A DNA stretch of 64,000 nucleotides from Inquilinus sp. KBS0705 (GTDB lineage: Bacteria; Bacteroidota; Bacteroidia; Sphingobacteriales; Sphingobacteriaceae), in contig VCCI02000004.1 in NCBI GenBank assembly GCA_005938025.2, positions 248,001 through 312,000 of the forward strand, given 5' to 3'. Under the pieces are notes generated by a model. The model saw nothing but the letters and a program-made list of their open reading frames with translations, ran no database searches and had not been told where the DNA came from. How positions within the stretch are numbered: the first letter of the stretch is position 1; each line of letters starts with the position of its first letter. The position numbers were made by a program, and so were the translations under genes. Below are positions 26,517 through 35,940 of the stretch, in pieces.

Positions 26517-26981
26517 TTGAAAGAGCAGCTAACACATACCGAAGTTTCGCCACAGGGCTACTTACAGGCTAAGCACAGCTTGTATAACAGCTACGGTGGC
26601 ATGCTGCTTGGTTATATCCTCGAAATTGTAAAGAGCCAAACTGTAGCCGAGCAATACCTTGTTGATTTGTTTGCTGATATAATGCCAGCTAATATTACAG
26701 AGCTATCATCTGGTAATGTATTTTGTAAATTACAGCTACTGGCCCGTAAAAAATTAAGCGCTTTTTTTGAAAGCCTTGAAAATTGCGCCCTCGAAGAAAA
26801 ACAGGTAAGCGCTAATAAATTTACAAACCTGATGAATGCCGACCAGCAACAAGTTTTTTGCGGTGTGCAGTACTATGGTAAATCAATCGCCAAGCTGGCT
26901 GCCGAGCTTGGTAAAAGCGAGGATGATGTTAGGCGGATATTAAAAGAATCGTTCACAGTAATTAGGAATAACCGCGTATGA
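26517..26981 (+). CDS. Sigma-70-like RNA polymerase sigma factor, divergent
   Basis: The 154-residue protein looks like a degenerate ECF sigma factor. An N-terminal region-2-like stretch (YGGMLLGYILEIVKSQ.VAEQYLVDLFADI) is followed by a region-4-like helix-turn-helix at the C-terminus (QQVFCGVQYYGKSIAKLAAELGKSEDDVRRIL). The start is a TTG. The last four bases (ATGA) overlap the start of the anti-sigma-like gene, the usual arrangement for cognate pairs. It is more divergent than standard ECF proteins, so DNA-binding function is likely but not certain. Confidence 0.7.
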   Translation: MKEQLTHTEVSPQGYLQAKHSLYNSYGGMLLGYILEIVKSQTVAEQYLVDLFADIMPANITELSSGNVFCKLQLLARKKLSAFFESLENCALEEKQVSANKFTNLMNADQQQVFCGVQYYGKSIAKLAAELGKSEDDVRRILKESFTVIRNNRV

Positions 26982-27481
26982 TACAGCAGCAGTACATTGA
27001 TAGCGGTATTCTGGAAGCCTATGTAACAGGGTCTGCCTCTGAAGAAGAGGTAAAGGAACTGATGTATATGAAAGCTAAATATCCGGAAGTGGACTTTGCT
27101 TTAAAACAACTGGAAACGGACATGGAAAACATTGCCTCTCAAATGGCAGTAACCCCACCAGCCGGCACCTGGGACAAAATATCGGGCCGTATAGACGAGT
27201 TGATGCTGCGCCCTAATGATAACCCCGAACAGTTTGACACCAACCGCCGGAATAATAACTATACCAATTTTAACAGGGGCAATAACGACCCGCAATATAT
27301 AGAGGTTGAGGCCGAATCTAACCACATGAAAATACACAAAGTGTGGAAATGGGTTTTTGCGGCTGTATTTGTTTTGGGCAAAATATTTTTAGGTTGCGCC
27401 ATATATTTTTACCTGGAGAACAGGCAGGCACAACAACAAATTATAGAACTTAAGACGGAATTACGGCAACTAAAAAAATAG
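26978..27481 (+). CDS. Anti-sigma-factor-like single-pass membrane protein
   Basis: The 167-residue protein has a cytoplasmic N-terminal region resembling the anti-sigma zinc-finger-less type (YIDSGILEAYVTGSASEEEVKELMYM), an Asn-rich linker (about 88-105), one transmembrane helix (about 124-145) and only about 20 residues after it (coiled-coil, AQQQIIELKTELRQLKK). The usual RskA-type periplasmic domain is missing. It overlaps the sigma gene by four bases. Role is inferred from arrangement and topology. Confidence 0.7.
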   Translation: MIQQQYIDSGILEAYVTGSASEEEVKELMYMKAKYPEVDFALKQLETDMENIASQMAVTPPAGTWDKISGRIDELMLRPNDNPEQFDTNRRNNNYTNFNRGNNDPQYIEVEAESNHMKIHKVWKWVFAAVFVLGKIFLGCAIYFYLENRQAQQQIIELKTELRQLKK

Positions 27482-27560
27482 CCTTCCGGCTTATACTTAC
27501 TCCAAATTTGTTTAAACCTTTTAACCCGTTATAAGTTATTTATGATGGAGGCGTATTATT

Positions 27561-27716
27561 ATGCAAAACACAAAGCCATCATCAAAAAACAAAAAATCAG
27601 CACCAGGAGGGCCTGATGCTGATTTTGAAAAAAAATTAATGTCCGAAATGCCTTTAAGCGAAAAGGACGAAGTAAAACGGGCCGAGCAAAAAACAAACAA
27701 GGCCGTTAAAAAATAA
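27561..27716 (+). CDS. Small 51-residue basic protein
   Basis: A short ORF encodes 51 residues, starting MQNTKPSSKNKKSAPGG and ending NKAVKK. It is very rich in Lys and has an acidic middle (SEMPLSEKDEVKRAEQ). It is preceded by GGAGG at 27547-27551, nine bases before the ATG, which is unusually strong for this phylum. It is probably intrinsically disordered; function unknown. It lies eight bases before the convergent GH51 stop. Confidence 0.6.
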   Translation: MQNTKPSSKNKKSAPGGPDADFEKKLMSEMPLSEKDEVKRAEQKTNKAVKK

Positions 27717-27724
27717 CACTAAGC

Positions 27725-29260
27725 TTAATTTAGCTCAAGCGTTACAACCGATTTTGCCGGTACCACAACTGTTAGTTTATCACCATCTTTTTTGGCGCCG
27801 TTAAAACTGTGCAATTGCAATTTGTTAGGCTGGTCAAATGTATTTATATCGGTAATTTGGGCCGATGTTAATATTTCACCTTTAACATTTGTCCATTTAA
27901 TATCTTTTAGGGCAGTGCTTATAGTAACCGATTTATTCAAATCAAGGTTAACCAGTGATATATGCACCTTGCCTGCAGCATCTTGCGATGCCGAAGCATT
28001 TACAGCAGGGATGCTTTTACCATCTACCTCGTAATCGGGCGAGTTTAATTTTATATTTAAATACTTAGCATCCTGGTGTACCTTATACATATCAAACACA
28101 TGATAGGTTGGTGTTAACAGCATTTTGCTTTTATCAGTTAATATCAGTGCCTGTAAAACATTAATGGTTTGTGCCAGTGCAGCCATTTTTACACGATCGC
28201 AGTGGTTATTAAAAATATTTAGGTTGGTTGCGGCTATCAGCGCGTCGCGCATGCTGTTTTGCTGATATAAAAAGCCCGGGTTGGTACCTGGTTCAGGATC
28301 TGTCCATACACCCCATTCGTCAACCACTAAGGCAACTTTTTTCTCAGGGTCGTATTTATCCATAATGGCCGAGTGCTTATCTACCAGTTCTTCCATTTTT
28401 AGGCATTTTACCATAGTTTCAAAGTATTCCTTTTCGGTAAAACTTGTAGCTGATCCTTTTTTACCCCAGTTACCCGTAGGCACGGTGTAGTAGTGTAACG
28501 ATATACCCCACATATCCCAGTTTGGTATATTTTTCATGCACACTTCTGTCCAGTTATAATCGTCAGAATTGGGCCCGCTGGCTATCTTTTTTAATGGAGC
28601 GCCGGGGTAATTTTTAGCAAACGAAGCATATCTTTTGAACTGATCGGCATAAAACTCCGGCGTCATGTTACCGCCACAACCCCAGCTTTCGTTACCTACA
28701 CCCCAAAATGTAACCTTATATGGCTCGGGGTGGCCGTTTTGCTTACGAATTTGCACCACACTGCTGCTACTGTTAGAGTTAAGATACTCTACCCATTTCG
28801 ACATTTCTTCTACTGTACCGCTACCTACGTTACCGGCAATGTAGGGCTCACAGCCCAACAATTTACAAAGCGCCAAAAACTCGTGTGTACCAAAGCTATT
28901 GTCTTCGGTAATGCCTCCCCAGTTAGTATTAACCATACGCGGCCTTTGCGCACGGGGGCCAATACCATCGCGCCAATGGTACTCATCAGCAAAGCAGCCA
29001 CCGGGCCAGCGCAGGTTAGGTATTTTTATTTTTCGTAATGCGGCAACTACATCAAGCCTTATGCGGTCTTGTTTTTGTACCGGCATGTTTTTGTCTACCC
29101 AAAACCCGTCGTAAATGCCACGGCCAAGGTGCTCGGCAAATTGCCCGTAGATATGTTTACTAATAACCTGGTTAGAGCTGCTTACGGTAATGCTGGCAGC
29201 ACTTTGTGCTAATGCGCCCAAATTAAGGCCCATCAGCATTAAAAATAAAAGTCGTTTCAT
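27725..29260 (-). CDS. Secreted GH51 alpha-L-arabinofuranosidase
   Basis: The 511-residue protein has a signal peptide (cleavage near ALA-Q at 18-19) and a GH51 catalytic barrel with a C-terminal beta-sandwich. The predicted acid/base is Glu191 (GVGNESWG) and the nucleophile Glu315 (VVDEWGVW). GH51 enzymes release alpha-linked L-arabinofuranose from arabinan, arabinoxylan or arabinosylated protein. It is solitary here, but could complement the GH127 beta-L-arabinofuranosidase 17 kb away, since extensin arabinosides end in an alpha-1,3-linked arabinose (inference). Confidence 0.93.
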   Translation of the reverse strand: MKRLLFLMLMGLNLGALAQSAASITVSSSNQVISKHIYGQFAEHLGRGIYDGFWVDKNMPVQKQDRIRLDVVAALRKIKIPNLRWPGGCFADEYHWRDGIGPRAQRPRMVNTNWGGITEDNSFGTHEFLALCKLLGCEPYIAGNVGSGTVEEMSKWVEYLNSNSSSSVVQIRKQNGHPEPYKVTFWGVGNESWGCGGNMTPEFYADQFKRYASFAKNYPGAPLKKIASGPNSDDYNWTEVCMKNIPNWDMWGISLHYYTVPTGNWGKKGSATSFTEKEYFETMVKCLKMEELVDKHSAIMDKYDPEKKVALVVDEWGVWTDPEPGTNPGFLYQQNSMRDALIAATNLNIFNNHCDRVKMAALAQTINVLQALILTDKSKMLLTPTYHVFDMYKVHQDAKYLNIKLNSPDYEVDGKSIPAVNASASQDAAGKVHISLVNLDLNKSVTISTALKDIKWTNVKGEILTSAQITDINTFDQPNKLQLHSFNGAKKDGDKLTVVVPAKSVVTLELN

Positions 29261-29409
29261 AATTGGTTAGGAATAAATGTATAATTAACGGTTATAAATT
29301 TAAACAGATTTTTTAATTCTGCAACCCTTTACAATAAATTATCATTTATACGCTAAACACATTGCGGCTTTTATATAAACAGCAATACTTGGTTATCTTA
29401 ACATTGCAA

Positions 29410-30633
29410 CTAATGTGCGGCTATTTGGCCGGGTTTTGCTTCAGCCTTGTCTTTTATTTTTCGCCTGCCTATAAGCAAAACTATAAGCGCGAGCGTTGCG
29501 GAGGCAACCATAATGGCGGCCATAGGCACCGCCGTTTTACCGGGGAACAAGCTAACCCCTACCGATACCAGCGAACCAACAGACATTTGAAATGCGCCTA
29601 ATAATGCAGATGCTGTGCCGGCATTTTTTTCGAAAGGAGCAAGGGCCAGTGCAGATGTGTTTGGGCTGGCAATGCCAACACAACAAAGCACACCAAATAT
29701 CATTACAAGGCTGCCGGGCAGCCCTAATAAATTTTGCATAGCGCCTGCTAAAAACAATACTGAAATAATTACCATGGCCGGTATTACAACCATTATTATT
29801 TGCTCGCTTTTATATCTTTTAATTAGTATGCTATTTACCTGGCTGGAGCCGATAAACCCTACCGACAGGCCGGCAAATATCCACCCGTAGGTTTTGGCGC
29901 TTACCTTAAATACTTCCATAAAAACCAATGGCGATGCTGATACATAAGCAAACAAGCACGAAAAGCCAATGCCACCACATGCGGCATAGGTATAAAACTG
30001 CGGATTTTTTAGTACGGTGCCAAAGCTATTAAGCATAGGCCGTGGTTTTAATGAGTAAGATGCATCGGGCTGGTAATTATCTTTAAGGCCAAAAATAACA
30101 GCAAGCGCTATAAGCACAGCCATTACGGCCAGTATAATAAAAATTAACTGCCAGCCAAATACGGCGGTTACATAGCCGCCTACTGTTGGCGCTACCATGG
30201 GCGACGCGCCCAGCACCAATATTAGCAGCGCAAAAACCTTTGCGTTATCCTTTAGGGGGAAAATATCGCGTACCATGGTCATTGATGCTACGCCTGCTGC
30301 ACAGCTGCCAATGGCTTGTATAAACCTTAGCCCTATCAGCATTTGTATGGTAGAGGCAAAATAACAACCTATTGATGCCACCACGTAAAGCGAAAGGCCA
30401 AAGTACAGCGGCTTTTTGCGCCCATACTTATCAAGCAAAGGCCCGTATAATAATTGCCCAACAGATATACCTATGAAAAATGTAGATAACGAAAGGGCAA
30501 CCTTCTCGGTAGTAGTATGCAGCGATTTTGCAATTGCCGGGAAACCGGGCAGATACATATCTATAGAAAATGGAGCCAGTGCCGTTAGCGCACCCAATAT
30601 TAATATCAAGAAAAAATAACGCTGCTTTGTCAT
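29410..30633 (-). CDS. Bcr/CflA-type MFS drug efflux transporter
   Basis: The 407-residue protein has twelve predicted membrane segments and the Bcr/CflA signatures: SIDMYLPGFPAIA near the N-terminus, GPLLDKYGRKKPL after TM2 and RFIQAIGSCAAGVASMTMVRD in TM4. Family members export drugs or small metabolites by proton antiport. It is divergent from the gntP-like gene with a 185-base gap and has no adjacent regulator. Confidence 0.92.
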   Translation of the reverse strand: MTKQRYFFLILILGALTALAPFSIDMYLPGFPAIAKSLHTTTEKVALSLSTFFIGISVGQLLYGPLLDKYGRKKPLYFGLSLYVVASIGCYFASTIQMLIGLRFIQAIGSCAAGVASMTMVRDIFPLKDNAKVFALLILVLGASPMVAPTVGGYVTAVFGWQLIFIILAVMAVLIALAVIFGLKDNYQPDASYSLKPRPMLNSFGTVLKNPQFYTYAACGGIGFSCLFAYVSASPLVFMEVFKVSAKTYGWIFAGLSVGFIGSSQVNSILIKRYKSEQIIMVVIPAMVIISVLFLAGAMQNLLGLPGSLVMIFGVLCCVGIASPNTSALALAPFEKNAGTASALLGAFQMSVGSLVSVGVSLFPGKTAVPMAAIMVASATLALIVLLIGRRKIKDKAEAKPGQIAAH

Positions 30634-30818
30634 ATTTACAGTTGCAAAATAAGCAGTTTAATTGGCTAAAAAATATACCGGTGTAAAAATGGTAATATAA
30701 ATACATAGCTATACCTGCCTGTATTATTTTCGCCACCCGGATGCTCAATTCGTATATTGTTATTACATTAGTTGCTGCACTGCTAATGGCATTGCAATTA
30801 ACCTCTCAACCTAAAAAA

Positions 30819-32126
30819 ATGCTGGTTATAGTATTTTGTATAGTATTGCTTATACTGCTGGTTAGCTGGGCCAAACTTAACCCGTTCCTGGCTTTTTTAC
30901 TGGTATCTATTGCCGCGGGTTTGTTATTAGGTATCCCCATTAATAAAGTTACTGCATCGGTGCAAAAGGGCATGGGTGATATTTTGGGGCAACTGCTCAT
31001 TATAATTTGCCTGGGTGCCATGCTTGGTAAATTGGTGGCCGTTAGCGGGGCCGCCCAAAAAATTGCCGAAGTGCTGGTAAACGCCGTTGGCGAAAAGTAC
31101 ATTCAGTGGGCATTGGTTGCCGCGGGCTTTATTATAGGCATACCGCTGTTTTACGGTATTGGCTTTGTGCTAATGGTGCCGCTCATATTTTCGGTGGTTT
31201 ACAAATACAAGTTGCCTGCGGTATACATTGGCTTGCCTATGCTGGCTTCGCTATCGGTAACACATGGCTTTTTACCACCCCACCCCTCGCCGTCGGCCTT
31301 AGTGGTGCTGTTTCATGCTAATATGGCTACCACTTTTATTTATGGCTTGGCCATAGCTATACCTGCCATTATTTTGGCCGGACCAGTATTTGCCCGCCTG
31401 CTTAAAAAAATACCATCCGAGCCATTGGCTACCTTCCGTGCCGAAGAAATGCCTGCCGATAAGCTGCCCGGTGGTTTCAATAGCTTTTTTACAGCCCTGT
31501 TGCCGGTATTGCTATTGATGCTCACCGCCTTTTTCCCTTATATAGGCATCAAAAACCAAAGCACGCTAAAACTGGTAGCCTTCCTGGGCGATCCATCTAT
31601 TGTAATGTTGATTGCTTTAATTGTAGCCACCTTTACCCTTGGCGTAAAACAAGGCCGCAGCATGAGCCAGTTGGCTGTTAACTACACCGATGCCATCAAA
31701 GATATCGCGTTGATATTGCTTATTATAGCCGGGTCGGGCGCGTTTAAAGAAGTACTTACCGCAAGCGGGGTAAATAACCAAATTGCCGATAGCCTTAAAC
31801 AATTTAACTTGCCGCCTTTAGTTTTGGGCTGGCTTATCGCGGCTATCATCCGTATCAGCTTGGGTTCGGCAACGGTAGCCGGATTAACCGCCGCGGGTAT
31901 TGTATCATCATTAGTGGTATCGGCACATGTTAACCCTAATTTAATGGTATTATCTATAGGCGCGGGCAGCCTTGCGTTTTCGCATGTGAACGACTCGGGC
32001 TTTTGGCTGTATAAAGAATATTTTAATTTAAGTATAAAAGATACCATCCGCTCATGGTCTATGATGGAAACCATCGTATCTGTAATTGGCCTGGTTGGCG
32101 TATTAATTTTAAACGCGTTTGTTTAG
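30819..32126 (+). CDS. GntP-family gluconate/organic acid:H+ symporter
   Basis: The 435-residue permease has about twelve hydrophobic segments and GntP-family hallmarks, including HGFLPPHPSP in the central loop and GSATVAGLTAAG near the end. It imports gluconate or a related sugar acid. The start at 30819 matches the length and beginning of known GntP proteins; an in-frame ATG at 30741 would add 26 residues. A secreted hydrolase gene follows after 10 bases, hinting at an ester or lactone processed before uptake. Confidence 0.9.
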   Translation: MLVIVFCIVLLILLVSWAKLNPFLAFLLVSIAAGLLLGIPINKVTASVQKGMGDILGQLLIIICLGAMLGKLVAVSGAAQKIAEVLVNAVGEKYIQWALVAAGFIIGIPLFYGIGFVLMVPLIFSVVYKYKLPAVYIGLPMLASLSVTHGFLPPHPSPSALVVLFHANMATTFIYGLAIAIPAIILAGPVFARLLKKIPSEPLATFRAEEMPADKLPGGFNSFFTALLPVLLLMLTAFFPYIGIKNQSTLKLVAFLGDPSIVMLIALIVATFTLGVKQGRSMSQLAVNYTDAIKDIALILLIIAGSGAFKEVLTASGVNNQIADSLKQFNLPPLVLGWLIAAIIRISLGSATVAGLTAAGIVSSLVVSAHVNPNLMVLSIGAGSLAFSHVNDSGFWLYKEYFNLSIKDTIRSWSMMETIVSVIGLVGVLILNAFV

Positions 32127-32136
32127 ATTTTAAATC

Positions 32137-32943
32137 ATGAAAAAAACGATATTTTTTGCTGCTCTTATAGCGGCTATGCTATGTGGCGTTAACCTTTATG
32201 CACAAGATGCTGAAGGCGCTTATTTTACATCGTTTGATGGTACAAAAATTTATTACGAGGTAAAGGGCAATGGCTACCCGGTAGTAATGCTACATGGCTT
32301 TACCGGCACCAGCCAGGGCTGGAAACGCGGAAAACTATATGCCCAGCTATTGAGCGAAGGCTACAAGGTAATTATACTTGACCAGCGCGGCAATGGCAAA
32401 AGCGATAAACCCCATACCGATGCCGGCTATAACAACGATGCTGAAGCAAAAGATGTAATGGCACTAACAAATAGCCTCGGCATAAAAAATTACGATGCGG
32501 TGGGTTACTCAAGGGGCTCTATTATCACCTCTCGGCTTATGGTGCTTGATAAGCGCGTGCACAAGGCTGTAATGGGTGGCATGGGTGCCGATTATACCAA
32601 CCCCGAATGGCCGCGCCGTATACACGCTTACAAGGCCCTTATGGGCGACACCACCATACACGACGTTGACGATATGATGGTATGGATACGTAAAAACAAC
32701 TTTGATAACCTGGCCTTGGCCTACCAGCAAAAATACCAGCCATCAACCAGTCCGCAGGAGTTGGCTAAAGTGAAAATTCCGGTATTATTGATAGACGGCA
32801 CTGAGGATTTTACCAATGGGGATGTAACCGTATTGCAAAAAATGATACCCACAGCTACCTATAAAACCATCCCCGGCGATCATAACAGTGCAGGGAATAG
32901 TATACAATTTGCAGCAGAAGTTAGTTCGTTTTTAAGGCAATAG
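32137..32943 (+). CDS. Secreted alpha/beta hydrolase
   Basis: The 268-residue protein has a signal peptide (cleavage near LYA-Q at 22-23) and an alpha/beta-hydrolase fold. It shows the oxyanion loop HGFTG, nucleophile Ser125 in GYSRGS, an acid in LIDGTEDF and the histidine in PGDHNSAG. It is probably a periplasmic esterase, lactonase or related enzyme. It lies 10 bases after the GntP permease on the same strand, so it may act on a precursor of the transported acid. Substrate unknown. Confidence 0.85.
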   Translation: MKKTIFFAALIAAMLCGVNLYAQDAEGAYFTSFDGTKIYYEVKGNGYPVVMLHGFTGTSQGWKRGKLYAQLLSEGYKVIILDQRGNGKSDKPHTDAGYNNDAEAKDVMALTNSLGIKNYDAVGYSRGSIITSRLMVLDKRVHKAVMGGMGADYTNPEWPRRIHAYKALMGDTTIHDVDDMMVWIRKNNFDNLALAYQQKYQPSTSPQELAKVKIPVLLIDGTEDFTNGDVTVLQKMIPTATYKTIPGDHNSAGNSIQFAAEVSSFLRQ

Positions 32944-33022
32944 CCGTTTAAAAGGCCTATTATATGCCGGTTTAATTACGGCTTATTATTTGCAATACAT
33001 TGGTATAATAAATCAGATACCA

Positions 33023-33334
33023 ATGAAAAAGATAATTATTTTCAGCAGCCTTATTATAGCATCATTATCATCAATAAGCTATAATGCACAGGCACAGGAT
33101 AAAAAAGGAATAAGCAAACAAGGTAAAGGCGCTATTATAGGCGGGGCAGCCGGCGCAGTAGCAGGCGGCTTAATAGGTAAAAGTGTTGGCGGTGCCGTAG
33201 TTGGCGGTGCAATTGGCGCAGGCGGCGGTTATATAATTGGTAACGAAGCCCGCAGGCGACAAGAAAAAAGAGAACGTGCCGCACGTATAGCCAGGTGGCA
33301 CAGGCGCCACCCAAACAGGGCGTATCCATATTAA
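33023..33334 (+). CDS. Glycine-zipper (YMGG-like) small protein
   Basis: The 103-residue protein has a signal peptide (cleavage near AQA-Q), a glycine-zipper core of repeated GxxxG (GAIIGGAAGAVAGGLIGK and on) and a basic Arg-rich tail. Such proteins insert into or associate with the envelope. The start at 33023 restores the signal peptide. It ends at a long perfect hairpin before the convergent kinase gene. Confidence 0.85.
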   Translation: MKKIIIFSSLIIASLSSISYNAQAQDKKGISKQGKGAIIGGAAGAVAGGLIGKSVGGAVVGGAIGAGGGYIIGNEARRRQEKRERAARIARWHRRHPNRAYPY

Positions 33335-33348
33335 TATGTTTGATTTAC

Positions 33349-33397
33349 AGCACGAGGCTATATTAAACTATTCACATTTCTAATATAGCCTCGTGCT
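33349..33397. terminator. Long perfect hairpin between convergent genes
   Basis: Two 17-bp arms (33349-33365, AGCACGAGGCTATATTA, and 33381-33397) are perfectly complementary with a 15-base loop. It lies between the glycine-zipper gene and the histidine kinase gene and can serve both strands. Confidence 0.7.
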
Positions 33398-33420
33398 ATA
33401 ATTCAACTTGTTTTTTTAGC

Positions 33421-35277
33421 TTATAATGGCAAACTAAAGTAAAAAGATGCTCCCTGGCCTTCAGTGCTATCTACACCAATCTTGCCATTATGTAAAGCAA
33501 TTATCTCGGCCGAAAGGTACAACCCTATACCAAAACCCGAAAACCCTTTAGTACTTTCATCCTCTACCCTGTAAAACCGCTGGAATATATTTTGCTGATC
33601 TTTTAGCTTGATTCCGATACCCTTATCGGTAACGTTAATCTTAACCATTTTGCCGGTTAATTTGCATTCAATGGTAACGTCAGTGCCTTTTGGAGAATAT
33701 TTTATAGCGTTATTAATAAAGTTACTTAGCACCTGTCCTATTTTTTCCCTGTCGGCAGTAACATTTATTGCTTCAGCAGGGTTAAAAACAATGCCATGCC
33801 CTTGCGCTATCGGCAGGCTATCGGCTACCATTTCTTCAATCAATTGGTTTAAATCAAAAATTTCGGGGTTAAGCTGCAATTTGCCCGATTCCAGTTTCGA
33901 CAAGTCTAAAAACCCGTAAATCAGCCTCGTCATTTTATTGATCTGGTTCTCAGATTTTTCAAGGGCGTTCAGTAAAAAGCTATCGCCTGACCGCTTGGCA
34001 TTTGCTATTAGTAATTGGATATAAGCTTTAAGCGAAGTAAGGGGTGTTTTAAGCTCATGGCTGGCCATTGCAATAAAATCATTTTTGCGCAATTCGTTCC
34101 GCTTATTCTCAGTAATATCCAATACGGCCCCGGTAAACCGTACAGGCATATCCTGGTCGTTAAAAAGTACCTTGCCTTTTGCTCTTATCCAGCGCAGCTT
34201 TTTATCCTCGATGCCAATGGTACGATATTCTACATCATATTCGCCGTTAGATAGTTCGCGGTTAAACGCCCTGTTTACAGCATAGTCTGTTTTTTCGCGA
34301 TCATCGGGGTGCAGGCCAAGTAAAAATGTTTCATCATAATTTATAGGGCCATCTTTAGTTATACCAAATAATTCGCCGCAACGCTTGTCCCACACCAGTT
34401 TGCGTGTTATGGGGTCCATATCAAATGTGCCCAATTCGGCAGCTTGCGTTGCCAGCCGAAGGTCTTCTTCACCTTTTTTCAATGCTTCCATTATATGCCG
34501 CTGATCGGTGATATCCTGTACGGTACCCAACATACGTAATGGCAGGCTATTTTCGTCATACACAACTTTACCGGTAGTTCGTATCCAGCGTATAGTTCCA
34601 TCAGGCCAAATTATACGTACTTCATAAAAATAAATGCTGCTATGAAGTGCTTTATCAAAAGCTTTTATTACAATATGTAAGTCAGCGGGGTGCACTATGT
34701 CGCGTAGTTCCTGATGGCCAACAATAGTAGGGCTGTTATGGCCAAATATCTCGGCTAATTTAGGCGAATGAATTATCCCGCCGCTTTGCAAATCAAGGTC
34801 AAACGTACCCAGGCCGGTAGCCTCGGCCGCTAAGCGTAAGCGCTCTTCGGCATCTTGTAGCTTAAGGCGCACGTTAATCTGCTCAGTTACCTCTGTAGCT
34901 ACTACCATTACGCCGCTAACTTTACCATCGGGCTCGGCAATAGGTTGGTATACAAAATTAAAGTAGCACTTTTCGGTTAGCCCGTTACGCACTAATGCAA
35001 CTTTAGCTTCGTAGCCGTGGTGTGCAATCCCTGTATTAATTACATTATGTAAAATATCAACAAACGGCTGCCCAACTAATTCGGGCAGGCCATAGACAAG
35101 TGGATGGCCTATTATGCTGTTGTTTTTACCCCATACCTGTAGCATAATTGCATTTGCCGATTCGATGATCAGGTCATCTCCACGCAACACACTTAAAGCT
35201 ACAGGCGCTTGTGCCATTAGGCCATGAAAGTCCTGTTCATTTAAAACTGAAGACATTTTAGGGGGATAATTAGTCAT
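33421..35277 (-). CDS. Triple-PAS sensor histidine kinase (soluble)
   Basis: The 618-residue kinase has three PAS/PAC modules (about residues 15-135, 143-262 and 268-395), a HisKA domain with phospho-acceptor His407 (MASHELKTPL) and a HATPase_c domain with the N-box NNAIKYS, DKGIGI and GFGIGLYLS. There is no transmembrane segment, so it probably senses a cytoplasmic or redox signal. A lone receiver-domain gene begins 209 bases away in the opposite direction and is the obvious partner. Confidence 0.93.
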   Translation of the reverse strand: MTNYPPKMSSVLNEQDFHGLMAQAPVALSVLRGDDLIIESANAIMLQVWGKNNSIIGHPLVYGLPELVGQPFVDILHNVINTGIAHHGYEAKVALVRNGLTEKCYFNFVYQPIAEPDGKVSGVMVVATEVTEQINVRLKLQDAEERLRLAAEATGLGTFDLDLQSGGIIHSPKLAEIFGHNSPTIVGHQELRDIVHPADLHIVIKAFDKALHSSIYFYEVRIIWPDGTIRWIRTTGKVVYDENSLPLRMLGTVQDITDQRHIMEALKKGEEDLRLATQAAELGTFDMDPITRKLVWDKRCGELFGITKDGPINYDETFLLGLHPDDREKTDYAVNRAFNRELSNGEYDVEYRTIGIEDKKLRWIRAKGKVLFNDQDMPVRFTGAVLDITENKRNELRKNDFIAMASHELKTPLTSLKAYIQLLIANAKRSGDSFLLNALEKSENQINKMTRLIYGFLDLSKLESGKLQLNPEIFDLNQLIEEMVADSLPIAQGHGIVFNPAEAINVTADREKIGQVLSNFINNAIKYSPKGTDVTIECKLTGKMVKINVTDKGIGIKLKDQQNIFQRFYRVEDESTKGFSGFGIGLYLSAEIIALHNGKIGVDSTEGQGASFYFSLPL

Positions 35278-35486
35278 TTATTTAATTATAACAACAATAA
35301 TACATCATTTTATCACGTATGCCGAGTATCAACTTTTTAATATACAATAATTATATTTACTTTTGTCAATGCAGTTTAAACTGCTTAACATTATTTTGAG
35401 TAAGATACCCACCGTAATTTTATAGCAGCAATATTTTTTATTTACTATTATACCTTTTCGTTCCTCTTTAGTTTATAGCATCTTTT

Positions 35487-35846
35487 ATGGTAAAGCGTAT
35501 TTTAGTACTTGATGATAACCAGGATATTCTGGATATAGTGCATGAAACCCTCACTTATGAAAATTTTGAGGTAAAAAGCACTGCGCAAGGCGAAGAGGTG
35601 ATGCCTTTTATTGAAACCTTTAACCCCGACCTGGTGATATTAGATTACCGCGTAGCCGGTACAAACGGTGGTGAGCTTTGCCGCCAAATCAAATCGCACC
35701 CTAAATTTGGTAATGTTCCGGTTATTATATTCTCGGCTTATATTAACCACGATGCCGACCTTTTAGGTTACGGCTGCGATGCTATAATAAACAAACCATT
35801 CGACCTTACCGAACTTGTTGACAAGGTGAACAACCTGATTAGCTAA
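35487..35846 (+). CDS. Single-domain response regulator (CheY-like)
   Basis: This 119-residue receiver domain has acidic-pocket Asp9-Asp10, phospho-acceptor Asp53 (VILDYRV) and the conserved lysine in NKPFD. It has no output domain, so it probably passes phosphate on or acts by protein contact. It is divergent from the PAS kinase and ends 44 bases before a strong terminator. Confidence 0.92.
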   Translation: MVKRILVLDDNQDILDIVHETLTYENFEVKSTAQGEEVMPFIETFNPDLVILDYRVAGTNGGELCRQIKSHPKFGNVPVIIFSAYINHDADLLGYGCDAIINKPFDLTELVDKVNNLIS

Positions 35847-35890
35847 GAAAACTTAGGCAGAAAAAAAGCATAACAATACTATACATAAAC

Positions 35891-35924
35891 AAAAAAGCCT
35901 CTCTGATTCCAGAGAGGCTTTTTT
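35891..35924. terminator. Strong bidirectional terminator
   Basis: AAAAAAGCCTCTCTG (35891-35905) and CAGAGAGGCTTTTTT (35910-35924) form a perfect 15-bp stem with a 4-base loop, with A and T runs on both sides. It lies between the convergent response regulator and dnaK genes. Confidence 0.93.
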
Positions 35925-35940
35925 GTTATAAGACTATAGA

